36,673 nucleotides of DNA, from positions 1-36,673 of IMG/VR virus record IMGVR_UViG_3300009152_000102; one strand, written 5' to 3'. The stretch is from a virus. The first letter of the stretch is position 1. Each line of letters begins with the position of its first letter. Position numbers and translations under genes: made by a program. Positions 9,720 through 16,891 of the stretch are shown here, in pieces. The notes beneath the pieces are model-generated. The model worked only from the letters and a program-made list of their open reading frames with translations, ran no database searches and was not told the origin of the DNA.

Positions 9720-10151
9720 TTACACCGTTGCGGGAATGGTGACGCCCTTGGGGGCAAGAGCAGCGATGCCAGAGTAAGCGGTGCCAGAAATCGACAGGGA
9801 GTGAAAACCCTTGGCCGCGCCAGAGTAGGAGCAGCTGTTGATGACAATCTTATCGCCGTTGATGGTAAGGACATCGCCCGCCTTGACCGTGTAAGTCACA
9901 GCCACTCCAGCCGCATCCTCTTCAATCACTCGGCCATCCACAGAGACATTAACTCGGAAGTCCGTCATGCGGACGCCAACCGTAATCCCCGCTTGGTTCT
10001 GCACTTCCTGCGTGTCAGCATACTGCTGGTCGCGCTTGTAAGAGTCGATGATGATGCCCGTCACCGCAAGGTCCGGCAAGCCGTAGTGGACAATCGTTCC
10101 GTATGTAATCGGGGATGCCGTCGGGTCGAGGGGAAGAGGAGGATTTGCCAT
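9720..10151 (-). CDS. Putative major tail tube protein
   Basis: This protein of 143 residues is beta-rich (VTYTVKAGDVLTINGDKIVI) with a proline-rich N-terminus. It occupies the slot between the putative tail terminator and the assembly chaperone, which is where the tail tube gene is expected. The length is at the small end for tube proteins, which share a beta-sandwich fold. The gene is uncoupled and starts 16 nt after a TTGACA box, consistent with independent and strong expression of an abundant virion protein. Sequence identity to a named family is not claimed. Confidence 0.5.
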   Translation of the reverse strand: MANPPLPLDPTASPITYGTIVHYGLPDLAVTGIIIDSYKRDQQYADTQEVQNQAGITVGVRMTDFRVNVSVDGRVIEEDAAGVAVTYTVKAGDVLTINGDKIVINSCSYSGAAKGFHSLSISGTAYSGIAALAPKGVTIPATV

Positions 10152-10173
10152 GATGAATGTGGACGATTGTCAA
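10152..10173 (-). promoter_or_regulatory. Start-associated bipartite motif, perfect copy
   Basis: TTGACA, ATCGT, CCA, 8 nt, ATG on the minus strand. The two boxes form an imperfect dyad, TTGAC against GTCCA. No Shine-Dalgarno sequence is present. Confidence 0.6.
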
Positions 10174-10179
10174 CCGAGC

Positions 10180-10623
10180 TTAAATAGGCGTCTCTGGCAC
10201 ATAGTTTACTATGGCCTCATAGTTCAGGACAGTCACCATGCGGCGACCCTGGTTCTCCTGACCCACATTGGTGGGGATGATGTTGTAGAAGCGCAGACCC
10301 TGTATCTTGGAGTTCTTGCGGGAGGCGGGGGATTGGAGGATGCGACCTACTTGGTGGGCGAGCTCGGAGTGCTTATCGACTGTCGTATCGTCGATGGAGG
10401 ACATCACCGCTACCGTTATGGGCAGGGTGTAGTTCCCCATAGAGTCGGGAAGGTCATTGAAGGCGGGTGAGGCTACGCCTGCCATGATAACCACCCCTGG
10501 CATTGGGCGGTCAGCTATCCGGAGGGACTCGACGACTACATGGGTCCAGGCGTTCGGAATTGACGGGACATAGGGGTCAAGCACGAGTTTGACGTGTGCT
10601 TCAATTGCTCTACGGATGCTCAT
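10180..10623 (-). CDS. Putative tail terminator or completion protein
   Basis: This is a 147-residue protein with an N-terminal helix (SIRRAIEAHVKLVLDP) followed by alternating beta segments and the helix HSELAHQVGRILQS. This size and helix/strand order fit small tail terminator proteins of the lambda gpU type, and the position before the putative tube gene agrees. The call is inferred rather than recognised. Its start overlaps the stop of the upstream gene as ATGA, so the two are translated together. Confidence 0.45.
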   Translation of the reverse strand: MSIRRAIEAHVKLVLDPYVPSIPNAWTHVVVESLRIADRPMPGVVIMAGVASPAFNDLPDSMGNYTLPITVAVMSSIDDTTVDKHSELAHQVGRILQSPASRKNSKIQGLRFYNIIPTNVGQENQGRRMVTVLNYEAIVNYVPETPI

Positions 10624-11540
10624 GGTCTTGGTCTGCCTCGGTTACGCTTGTTGGGTGGGGGCTTCACCTTTGCCACCATGTCCACCAGCTCTTTGGTTTT
10701 CCGGATAAAGGTGGAGTTGGTTTCTTGGATGACCTTGTCGATGGCCTCGTCTGCCATTCCATTAGGGTTCCCATAAGCGTTGGTCAGGACATACCTTATG
10801 CCATCGGCATCCCGCTTGATGTCTACCGTCCCCAAACCCTTTCCTGGCATCAGGGCACTGATTTGGCCGCCGAGCTTCTTGATACAGTCTACCCAGCCGT
10901 TGGCACTGCGACCTATGTCCTTCATTTTCTTGGCCAAGTAAGCTTGGATAGCTGCTCGATTACGAACAGCGGTCTTGGTCTTGCCGTCCCACCGGCCGTT
11001 TCGCATCGACGATTGGTGGACCTCTTCGTTCGGCGTTTCGATGTAGTTCACCGTGTCTGCCGCCACTTCGTTAAAGTTGGTCTTCTCAAGGTTCAGGTAG
11101 TCCGACTCGCCGGAGTCGGTTCCCAGCGATTGGAACGCCATGAATAGGATGTCCATGTCTTGAGCTTGCCAAGCTCTTTCGAGGTCTGGGTCTTGCCACT
11201 GTATCGGGTTGTCGATTTGGAAGACGGCGCGGTTACGCATCCCCACGAGGTCCCTGACCGAATGGTTGCCGATGGGGTAGAACATCGAGTTGATGTCCTT
11301 GGTCAGGTTGTATTGCCCCTGCTCATAGGCCGCAGGCGTGCCTGAGTCCCCTTTGAGGGGGTCGTTGCCCGGAGCAGGGAAAGAGTGCCTGTAAAGCGAC
11401 GTAGCCTGCTCTAACGCCACCTCTGCCATCATCTTCTCATAGCCAGCCTTCCAAGCTGCAGCCTGCAACTTGCATAGGTAATGGACCTGCATGCCGTCCC
11501 CACGCAGCGTGACGCCCAAACCTGGCTGATTTGTGCTCAT
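10620..11540 (-). CDS. Unknown neck or minor tail protein, 306 aa
   Basis: A mixed alpha/beta protein of 306 residues with a strongly basic, proline-containing C-terminus (KPPPNKRNRGRPRP), which suggests contact with nucleic acid or with an acidic partner. It is flanked by ATGA overlaps on both sides, inside the string running from head completion to tail terminator. That position corresponds to neck or minor tail genes in lambda-like phages. I do not recognise the family, and no catalytic motif is visible. Confidence 0.6.
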   Translation of the reverse strand: MSTNQPGLGVTLRGDGMQVHYLCKLQAAAWKAGYEKMMAEVALEQATSLYRHSFPAPGNDPLKGDSGTPAAYEQGQYNLTKDINSMFYPIGNHSVRDLVGMRNRAVFQIDNPIQWQDPDLERAWQAQDMDILFMAFQSLGTDSGESDYLNLEKTNFNEVAADTVNYIETPNEEVHQSSMRNGRWDGKTKTAVRNRAAIQAYLAKKMKDIGRSANGWVDCIKKLGGQISALMPGKGLGTVDIKRDADGIRYVLTNAYGNPNGMADEAIDKVIQETNSTFIRKTKELVDMVAKVKPPPNKRNRGRPRP

Positions 11541-11863
11541 ACCGAGGCGGCTGGGCTGACAAGGACATCAATCCAAGGAGAAGGCGGGCGGCTCGTCACC
11601 GTTAGGATAGTGCTCACCTTACCAAAGACGGTTACACGCTCTCCGTGGGTGGGAGGCGAGAGGGCGAGGGCAGAGCCAGCCGGGGCCAAGAAGCGTATCG
11701 TCCACGAGGCGTTGTATGTGAAGCCACCATCCGTGAGCATTTGGTCGATAGGAGCTCTGCTGACGAGCGCTGATACGGAGATGTTTCTGAACACGACCTC
11801 GCGGCCGAAAGTCTCTTGGAACTCCGGACCATCAGATGCCATCTCATCCCAAAGCGAACCCAT
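11537..11863 (-). CDS. Putative head-tail joining (head closure) protein
   Basis: This short protein (108 residues) is dominated by beta strands, with segments such as ERVTVFGKVSTILTVTSRP. Small beta-barrel proteins in this place, after the capsid accessory genes and before the tail genes, are commonly head-closure or stopper proteins. The family assignment is inferred. The start at 11863 lies 14 nt after a TTGACA box, a shortened version of the start motif, and the stop overlaps the next gene as ATGA. Confidence 0.45.
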   Translation of the reverse strand: MGSLWDEMASDGPEFQETFGREVVFRNISVSALVSRAPIDQMLTDGGFTYNASWTIRFLAPAGSALALSPPTHGERVTVFGKVSTILTVTSRPPSPWIDVLVSPAASV

Positions 11864-11883
11864 TCGCTATGGGGCGGTGTCAA
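11864..11883 (-). promoter_or_regulatory. Start-associated motif, shortened variant
   Basis: TTGACA, 5 nt, CCA, 6 nt, ATG (11863). The second spacer is 2 nt shorter than in perfect copies. Confidence 0.45.
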
Positions 11884-12336
11884 TCAATTTGGGTAGCGGA
11901 ACGTGTTGCCAGCGTTGACCCCATAAGCAACTAGGTTCATGTAGACCAAGGCGGCTTTCTTGGTGTCTTCATCAGCAAAGTTTGGGTCCATATTGCGAAC
12001 GGCGAAATAGTTGTCGTGAACGGCTAACAGGTCCCCAGGGAGGCGGTCGCTATTTAACAAGGCGATAGCGAGCTTCTTCGTGTCCGAACGCCACTCATCT
12101 GAAGGCATCATCATGTTGGGTCTTTTATTACCCTTGCCAACGACTTCGTCCATAGCCGCGTTAAGGTTGGCCGAAAACCTTTCAGCAGCCTTCGCTATGG
12201 TTTCCTTGACCGTAAAAGTCGGAACACCTCTGCTGAACATTTCTTCTGCCCTGCGGATAGACCGTCGAACAGTCACGTCGGGTGTTGAAGTTCTTTGGGG
12301 CGCTTCACTCATCGCTCTTGATTGACCTCGTGCCAT
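11884..12336 (-). CDS. Unknown head completion candidate, 150 aa
   Basis: Predicted as 150 residues from the ATG at 12336 (MARGQSRAMSEAP). An in-frame ATG at 12387 would add 17 residues, but that stretch overlaps the T-tract of an intrinsic terminator and a TTGACA box. A variant start motif lies directly before 12336, so the shorter form is chosen. The protein is helical, with basic N-terminal residues (RRSIRRAEEMF). Its position between capsid accessory genes and the putative head-closure gene suggests a connector or adaptor role, which is inference only. Confidence 0.6.
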   Translation of the reverse strand: MARGQSRAMSEAPQRTSTPDVTVRRSIRRAEEMFSRGVPTFTVKETIAKAAERFSANLNAAMDEVVGKGNKRPNMMMPSDEWRSDTKKLAIALLNSDRLPGDLLAVHDNYFAVRNMDPNFADEDTKKAALVYMNLVAYGVNAGNTFRYPN

Positions 12337-12356
12337 TTGCCCTTGGTGTATGTCCA
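12337..12356 (-). promoter_or_regulatory. Start-associated motif, variant (TGGACA)
   Basis: TGGACA, 4 nt, CCA, 7 nt, ATG (12336). A separate TTGACA lies just upstream at 12369-12374, directly after the terminator. Confidence 0.4.
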
Positions 12357-12375
12357 CCCCTACTAATTTGTCAAC

Positions 12376-12405
12376 AAAAAAGGACATCCGTTAAGATGCC
12401 CCTTT
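12376..12405 (-). terminator. Intrinsic terminator after the 71-aa gene
   Basis: On the minus strand AAAGGGGCATC (12405-12395) pairs with GATGTCCTTT after a 6-nt loop. All 11 positions pair, including two G-U pairs, and the stem runs into a T-tract. It separates the head accessory genes from the connector/tail genes. Confidence 0.75.
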
Positions 12406-12424
12406 GCGAACCAGCAGTCTCTCC

Positions 12425-12640
12425 TTACTTGGCGAGTTCCTGCGAGACGATGTAGTTGACCGCGGCCTGCTCGAACAAGAAGTCAGAGAAGGTGGTAGCG
12501 GCCATCTGCTCGGCGTGCTCCTTCAGCTCCTGGGCGTAAATCTTCTTCGCCAGGGGCAGCTCATTGGCGGCGTAGCCGGCTTTGAGGAGGTTACCGATGT
12601 CGTCACCCTCGATGGGTGCGTTGATGTCTTTCTTGGCCAT
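12425..12640 (-). CDS. Small unknown helical protein, 71 aa
   Basis: This acidic, wholly helical-looking protein of 71 residues has a short polar N-terminus and the helix AKKIYAQELKEHAEQMAATT. No family is recognised. It follows the 49-residue memb­rane peptide gene by 7 nt and is followed by a strong intrinsic terminator, so it closes a transcription unit that includes the head accessory genes. The start ATG at 12640 lacks a good Shine-Dalgarno sequence. Confidence 0.65.
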   Translation of the reverse strand: MAKKDINAPIEGDDIGNLLKAGYAANELPLAKKIYAQELKEHAEQMAATTFSDFLFEQAAVNYIVSQELAK

Positions 12641-12647
12641 AGTAGGA

Positions 12648-12797
12648 TTACTTCTTGAAGTTCTTGATGGCGAGGCCAGCAGCCTTCAGCTGAGCGTCCG
12701 TTTTGGTGACGATGGCTTCAGCTTTATTGGCGTTGTTGCGGAAGACGAGAGCACCAGCGATGAAGCCGATGACGAGTCCGATGATAATGTTAATCAT
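12648..12797 (-). CDS. Single-pass membrane peptide, 49 aa
   Basis: Reading the minus strand from the ATG at 12797 gives a 49-codon frame. It begins MINIIIGLVIGFIAGALVF, one clear transmembrane helix with small Gly/Ala residues, followed by a basic helical tail ending in NFKK. The gap between its neighbours is fully used by this frame and the upstream leader is A-rich, which supports a real gene. It could be a small membrane protein or a holin-like peptide; a single helix with a cytoplasmic basic tail does not decide between these. No lysis enzyme is adjacent. Confidence 0.6.
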   Translation of the reverse strand: MINIIIGLVIGFIAGALVFRNNANKAEAIVTKTDAQLKAAGLAIKNFKK

Positions 12798-12819
12798 TTT
12801 TTAGTTTTGTTTGGTGAGA

Positions 12820-13194
12820 TTACATGTTGACGGCCGTGGGGCCATCAGCGTCGATGTTGAGCGTGACGCCTTCAATGCTGTTGCCCTTGCGTTTCTTTGG
12901 CGCGGGGGCAGAAATAGTGTTGTTCGCCGCAAGAGACTGAAGCGGGTTATTTGGCATGTCGGGAGACTTTGCTAGGCCGTTCTCATCACGCTCGCCGCGA
13001 GTAGCCGCTACCTGTTCGGTAGACTTATTACGGCGGTCAGCAAGAGGATGCTGGAAGAAGTATGCTTCTTTTCCGGTGTCGCGCAGGCGAACAAAATGTT
13101 CACCCGCAAGGTTGGCTTCTGCTTTGATGTAAGCGGTAGCGATGGGCTTACCGTCCTTCCCAACTTCGACGACGATAGAAAACTTTTGGCTCAT
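12820..13194 (-). CDS. Head accessory protein with shared small domain (E)
   Basis: This protein has 124 residues. Residues 4-52 carry the domain that recurs in four other genes of this region: a short beta strand (KFSIVVEVGKDG), a helix with an Ala pair, and a closing strand plus Pro (AYFFQHPLADR). Residues 60-124 are low-complexity and contain a basic patch (APKKRKG). The family is not recognised. Location between the capsid gene and connector genes suggests a capsid decoration or head fibre component. The upstream leader holds a 15-nt palindrome rather than the standard start motif. Confidence 0.65.
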   Translation of the reverse strand: MSQKFSIVVEVGKDGKPIATAYIKAEANLAGEHFVRLRDTGKEAYFFQHPLADRRNKSTEQVAATRGERDENGLAKSPDMPNNPLQSLAANNTISAPAPKKRKGNSIEGVTLNIDADGPTAVNM

Positions 13195-13219
13195 AGAGCA
13201 GCGAGCGTGCGTCGGACTA

Positions 13220-13234
13220 CTGTTGAGTCAACAG
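13220..13234. repeat. Palindrome CTGTTGA-G-TCAACAG
   Basis: A perfect 7-bp dyad around a single G, located 25 nt upstream of the start of the 124-residue gene. Its arms contain the TTGA part of the start-associated box, so it may be an operator for the same protein. Confidence 0.45.
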
Positions 13235-13238
13235 GAAA

Positions 13239-13502
13239 TTAGTCGATTTCGCCACCATTCACACCACTCGTAAAAATGCGAGTGACGCCAAAGGCATCGA
13301 CATATGTTCCGCCCACCTTCGTAGGCTTTAGCTCCTTGGTCGGGATGGCTTCAAGGTAAAGGTAGCAAGGACCACCAGCACCATCCTGCTGAATGAAGTC
13401 CGCTTGGGCGGCTTCGGCAGAGGTGTAAGCGTAGACATGCTGGTCTACGGTGCCAGCGTTAGTGACCAGGAACGAAATAGAGTTGGGACCAGAGAGGCTC
13501 AT
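13239..13502 (-). CDS. Head accessory protein with shared small domain (D)
   Basis: In this 87-residue protein nearly the whole N-terminal half matches the shared domain: NSISFLVTNAGTVDQHVYAY, then a helix with AEAAQADF, then the strand CYLYLEAIPTKE. The C-terminal part has GGTYVDAFGVTRIF, a segment echoed in the neighbouring gene C (TDAYGVVRQV). Duplication of this unit is therefore older than the split of C and D. It starts 16 nt after a TTGACA box. A virion decoration role is inferred from position. Confidence 0.65.
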   Translation of the reverse strand: MSLSGPNSISFLVTNAGTVDQHVYAYTSAEAAQADFIQQDGAGGPCYLYLEAIPTKELKPTKVGGTYVDAFGVTRIFTSGVNGGEID

Positions 13503-13524
13503 TGTGCCCTTGGACGACTGTCAA
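13503..13524 (-). promoter_or_regulatory. Start-associated bipartite motif, perfect copy
   Basis: TTGACA, GTCGT, CCA, 8 nt, ATG (13502). The TAG stop of the 38-residue gene directly abuts the box. Confidence 0.6.
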
Positions 13525-13641
13525 CTACTTCCAGAAGGGCTTGTTAGGCTTCACCTCAACGTTGCCAATCTTAATGGGTGCGGACGGCTTCGGCGGGACA
13601 ACCGGAGCGGGCGGAGGCGTGGGCTGGTTCTCGTTGCTCAT
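13525..13641 (-). CDS. Proline-rich micro-protein, 38 aa
   Basis: A 38-codon frame starts at the ATG at 13641, which overlaps the stop of the upstream gene as TAATG, and ends with TAG at 13525-13527, touching the next regulatory box. The sequence begins MSNENQPTPPPAPVVPPK and ends with the basic PNKPFWK. The tight fit between coupled start and regulatory box argues for a real gene. The function is unknown. Pro-rich tails of this kind often act as flexible linkers or short binding ligands. Confidence 0.5.
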   Translation of the reverse strand: MSNENQPTPPPAPVVPPKPSAPIKIGNVEVKPNKPFWK

Positions 13642-14009
13642 TAGTCGATGATGTCGCAGTTACCAACCTGACGGACAACTCCGTAGGCATCCGTGAACCA
13701 AGTCGGGGAGGGGGTAACAAGATTACCTTCAGCATCGTGGTAAGCCTTGGTGATATTATCATAGCCGCCTTCGCCGTCAGAGACTTGGAAGGTGCCACCC
13801 ACGCTGGGTTGCTTACCATAGTCTTTATCCCAAACCGGCTGCCACATTCCTTGGAAGTGGTATCCATACTCACGGGCGGCCACGAAGTCGGCTTCGTAAA
13901 GAGCACGCTCGTCAGCTCCGTAGTAGACGGCGGTCCTCTTCAGACCATCTGCGGTAGCAAAGATGGCCACAGAGAAGGGACCTTTAAAAGAGTTATATGG
14001 CGAAGGCAT
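13641..14009 (-). CDS. Head accessory protein with shared small domain (C)
   Basis: A protein of 122 residues starting MPSPYNSFKGPF at the ATG at 14009; a TTG 15 nt upstream is rejected because it lies inside the TTGACA box. Residues 8-60 align with the shared domain (FSVAIFATADG, then a helix with ALYEADF, then QPVWD), here with a longer closing loop. The C-terminus (TDAYGVVRQV) resembles protein D. The start sits 16 nt after a perfect motif. Its stop overlaps the 38-residue gene. A decoration or fibre-associated function is an inference. Confidence 0.65.
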   Translation of the reverse strand: MPSPYNSFKGPFSVAIFATADGLKRTAVYYGADERALYEADFVAAREYGYHFQGMWQPVWDKDYGKQPSVGGTFQVSDGEGGYDNITKAYHDAEGNLVTPSPTWFTDAYGVVRQVGNCDIID

Positions 14010-14031
14010 ATCGGTTGTGGACAATTGTCAA
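14010..14031 (-). promoter_or_regulatory. Start-associated bipartite motif, perfect copy
   Basis: TTGACA, ATTGT, CCA, 8 nt, ATG (14009). TTGACAATTGTCCA is the most symmetrical copy. The box contains the TGA stop of the GNAT-like gene. Confidence 0.6.
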
Positions 14032-14399
14032 CTTGGGCGAACCAGGATGGTCGCACTCCACTTTCCGGGATGGATTGCCTGAAGTTGCCGGAAGCCAAAC
14101 TTGGCGTAGTAGGCCGTTAGCTGCTCTGTGGTCATTGGAACAGAACGCAAGGTCGTCGCATAGCCGGTCGGAACAAGGATGATGGGGAGCTTGGTCTTGT
14201 CCGACTCCTCGCAGAGCATCTTGAGGACTTCTGCCCCGCCACCTGGCGTCAGGGCTTGTAGGCTTTCCAAAAAGACCGCATCCCTGCCTTCAGGGTAGTC
14301 GATGTATGCGTTCTCCTTGATGCGATGCGGACGGAGCTTGTAAGCGCCACCACCGACCACGGAGAGGCCCCTACTCTTAACGTTGGGGTCTTCAATCAT
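14028..14399 (-). CDS. GNAT-like acetyltransferase, short
   Basis: This is a 123-residue protein starting MIEDPNVKSRG at the ATG at 14399, which overlaps the preceding stop as TAATG. The segment GGGAEVLKMLCEESDKT fits the acetyl-CoA-binding motif A, with a glycine cluster before a helix. LTAYYAKFGFRQL fits the final GNAT element, where a Tyr-containing helix precedes a Lys/Gly-Phe turn. At 123 residues it is shorter than most GNATs and has lost part of the N-terminal strands. It might modify virion proteins from neighbouring genes or a host target; neither can be shown here. Confidence 0.55.
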   Translation of the reverse strand: MIEDPNVKSRGLSVVGGGAYKLRPHRIKENAYIDYPEGRDAVFLESLQALTPGGGAEVLKMLCEESDKTKLPIILVPTGYATTLRSVPMTTEQLTAYYAKFGFRQLQAIHPGKWSATILVRPS

Positions 14400-16891
14400 T
14401 AAGCGTATGCTCCGCCCATGCCATCTGTGTAGTAATTCCAGCCGTTGCACTCACCAAGGTAGCTGCCGGAGCTGTTGTAGGACGGTGTGTCGTAGTTCTT
14501 ATACGTCCCACAGTTTCCGTCGGTGTATTCCTGCCAGTTAACAGAACCGACATACCAATCGCCACAGCCAACATTAGTGTAAATGCTGTCCATGCTGCTG
14601 TTTACAAAGTTGCCGGATTGGTCGCAGGGCGGAGGGTTGCAGCTTCCGTTGTCAGATGTGTAGGTGCCACAGCTGCCATCAGCGTAAATGTTTTGGCAAT
14701 AGTTGTTGGGGTCTACGCCGTAATCAGTTCCAGACGAGTCACAGGTCGGACCATCACACGAACCATTAGAAGAAGTGTATGTTCCGCATATGCCATCGGC
14801 ATACACGTCGTAGCAAGGGTCAGCGCTTACGCCGAGGTTAGTGCCGGAAGGCGTGCAATCCCAATATGGGTCGTAAGACCAATAGCATCCGTCATACGAC
14901 CAGCCTTGTTGACCGTTTGTGTGTAAAGCAGAGTCCTCGCAATTGGGACCATCACACGAACCGTTGGAATTAGAGTATGTGCCACACATACCATCGGCAT
15001 AAATGTTGTTACAATTGTCCATTGGGTCAACGCCAAGGTCTGTGCCTGAAGAAGGGCAGGGCGGGGGTGTGACGGGTTCAGAAGTGTAACTGCCTGCGCC
15101 ATCAGCGTAGTAATAGTAAGACGCATCAGAGCCGAGAAGTGTTCCTGAAGTAGTGTAATTCCAGGGTGTCCACTCGCCCACGCCGCCGGAGGCGTATTGC
15201 GGACGGACTCTTGTTCCGCTTAACACACTCGCTCCTGTTGGAATAGTGATGTAAGCTTCTTCACCTTCGTAGCCCGAAATAATCGGCTCGCTTGTAACAG
15301 TCCCAGAGCTGTCCACGGAATAAGTGTTACCGTTGCAGGTCCCGATGACCCCAGTATTGTAGGACGAGCCAACTGTGGTGTCGTAAAAGGAACAGTTGCC
15401 GTCAGCATAGACATTGTAAGTCAGCGTGCCAATCTCCCACTCACCGCAACCCGCATCATAAGTAATCGGCTCGGTGGCGTTCTCGTTAACCAGGGTGTCT
15501 GCCGGGTCGCAATCTGTCGGCGGGATGGCAATCGCATAGTAGCTGCCTGTTCCGTTGGTGTAATAATGGTTGTCGAAATCTGACTCAAGTAGGATGTTAG
15601 CCGCGTCGTAATCATAGACCCAAGGACTTTGATGCGTCCCGCCCGGAGGGACTCCCGTCGTATCAACGCCATTGGGGTCGCCCGCCCCGTCGCGCGAAAC
15701 CGTGCCAGCCCAGCCTTCAGGAGGTCGAGCATCCGCTGGCGTGTCCCCCGAAGGCGTAAAGTTAAAGGTCAGCGTCGTTGGGCTTGCCATTGTGACATCC
15801 CAATAACCAGTGCCAAGGCCTGCTTCTTCGTCCCAAGTAATGTTTACTGGGCCGTTCGGAGATGGCGTATTGAAGCCAGACCTGTAAATATTGGCAGTTC
15901 TGCTACCAACTAGATGGCTGTTTCCTGTCTCCGTGACCACTACGCTAACAGGTTCATTCAATGTTTCCAACAGTTCAGAATTGTCGTCATTCGTCGGTTT
16001 CAGCGGGAAGAGGACCGGAACGCCCATCGCGGCGTTGTTAAAACTAGTGTCAAAGACCGGCTCGCCGGCGACGTATTCACGGAGGGCATTTACTTCAAGC
16101 TCCACATCACTAAGGTTAATGTCTCGTGGTAAGACGCCTGCTTCTACTTTAACCACGTTCGCAACACCCCCTGCGTATTGGGCAAGCTCTCGTTCAGCTC
16201 GCATCAGGGCAAATCGGCTTATCGGCACAACCGTGGAGCCGCCGACAGTCCCAAAGATAAGCTCCCTGACATCAAGGGCGCTGAAAGAGATGTATTCCCT
16301 GAAGCCATTAGGATACTGACAGGGTGCATACCACTTTTGGAATACACCTTCAGGCGGAGTCCAAGGGTCAGTTTCTGGCGGTGCTTCAAACGTGCCACCC
16401 ATACCATCTGCAAGCTTTATCGTTGGTCGTGAACTAGGCCACAGCGTCCCATCTGTGCTTCGTTCAGTAGCGTTGTCCGGCTGGCAAACCAACACTTCTG
16501 TTCCAAACTTGGGCTTACCCGGAATAGAACACTCCCTGTGCGTAGGATGCAAGGTGCAATAACCAATCCACTGCTGGTAATCATAATAACTGTCGTCAAA
16601 AGGACTTCCCGCAGTCGTTGGACGAGGAAGCCGCGGAGTCGTTGGCCATTCAAACTCACCAACGTTTTGCTGGGGGGTAAAGACAACAGGAGTCTTTGCC
16701 GGCGCCTCAATAGGCGCTGAACCCGCACCGATGGACTTCATTGGCTGGGGGTAAAGATACACCGCCTTGCCCGTAGCGCTCTCTGCCGCGTAAGCTGCCT
16801 TGGCTTCCTGCCAAGTGTCAAACTGCTTCACGACTCCGCTGCCATCCGAGTTCAGGATGAACAGAGCATAGTGCTTTGGCTTCGTAGGCAT
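14399..16891 (-). CDS. Large Cys-rich repeat protein, likely head fibre
   Basis: This 830-residue protein has three parts. Residues 1-55 are the shared small domain (KHYALFILNSDGSG to AVYLYPQPMKS). The middle is a beta-rich region. The C-terminal 230 residues contain three near-identical units of about 37 residues with the pattern SGTDLGVDP, C, YADGxCGTY, NGSC, C, plus looser YADG or YTDG copies to the end. The regular cysteines may form disulphides or bind metal. The ATG at 16891 overlaps the upstream stop as TAATG. A capsid-anchored fibre is proposed because its N-domain is shared with small neighbours, with the repeats as the exposed stalk or tip. No enzymatic motif is visible. Confidence 0.7.
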   Translation of the reverse strand: MPTKPKHYALFILNSDGSGVVKQFDTWQEAKAAYAAESATGKAVYLYPQPMKSIGAGSAPIEAPAKTPVVFTPQQNVGEFEWPTTPRLPRPTTAGSPFDDSYYDYQQWIGYCTLHPTHRECSIPGKPKFGTEVLVCQPDNATERSTDGTLWPSSRPTIKLADGMGGTFEAPPETDPWTPPEGVFQKWYAPCQYPNGFREYISFSALDVRELIFGTVGGSTVVPISRFALMRAERELAQYAGGVANVVKVEAGVLPRDINLSDVELEVNALREYVAGEPVFDTSFNNAAMGVPVLFPLKPTNDDNSELLETLNEPVSVVVTETGNSHLVGSRTANIYRSGFNTPSPNGPVNITWDEEAGLGTGYWDVTMASPTTLTFNFTPSGDTPADARPPEGWAGTVSRDGAGDPNGVDTTGVPPGGTHQSPWVYDYDAANILLESDFDNHYYTNGTGSYYAIAIPPTDCDPADTLVNENATEPITYDAGCGEWEIGTLTYNVYADGNCSFYDTTVGSSYNTGVIGTCNGNTYSVDSSGTVTSEPIISGYEGEEAYITIPTGASVLSGTRVRPQYASGGVGEWTPWNYTTSGTLLGSDASYYYYADGAGSYTSEPVTPPPCPSSGTDLGVDPMDNCNNIYADGMCGTYSNSNGSCDGPNCEDSALHTNGQQGWSYDGCYWSYDPYWDCTPSGTNLGVSADPCYDVYADGICGTYTSSNGSCDGPTCDSSGTDYGVDPNNYCQNIYADGSCGTYTSDNGSCNPPPCDQSGNFVNSSMDSIYTNVGCGDWYVGSVNWQEYTDGNCGTYKNYDTPSYNSSGSYLGECNGWNYYTDGMGGAYA
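14637..15062 (-). repeat. Tandem YADG/Cys repeats inside the fibre-like gene
   Basis: Three in-frame coding repeats lie at about 14637-14746, 14751-14862 and 14952-15062. Each encodes the order SGT(D/N), GV, C, YADGxCGTY, NGSC. The last two are separated by an unrelated Trp/Tyr-rich insert. Confidence 0.7.

Noticed and set aside
10152-10173. TTGACA boxes as -35 elements of sigma-70 promoters
   Set aside because: At the constant 16-nt distance a -10 box would coincide with the start codon, and no TATAAT-like sequence is there.
12337-12387. Longer N-terminus of the 150-residue head gene
   Set aside because: The extra codons overlap the terminator T-tract, a TTGACA box and a variant start motif.
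14637-15062. CRISPR-like repeats
   Set aside because: The repeats are in-frame protein-coding units with conserved YADG and Cys codons, irregular spacing and no unique spacers.
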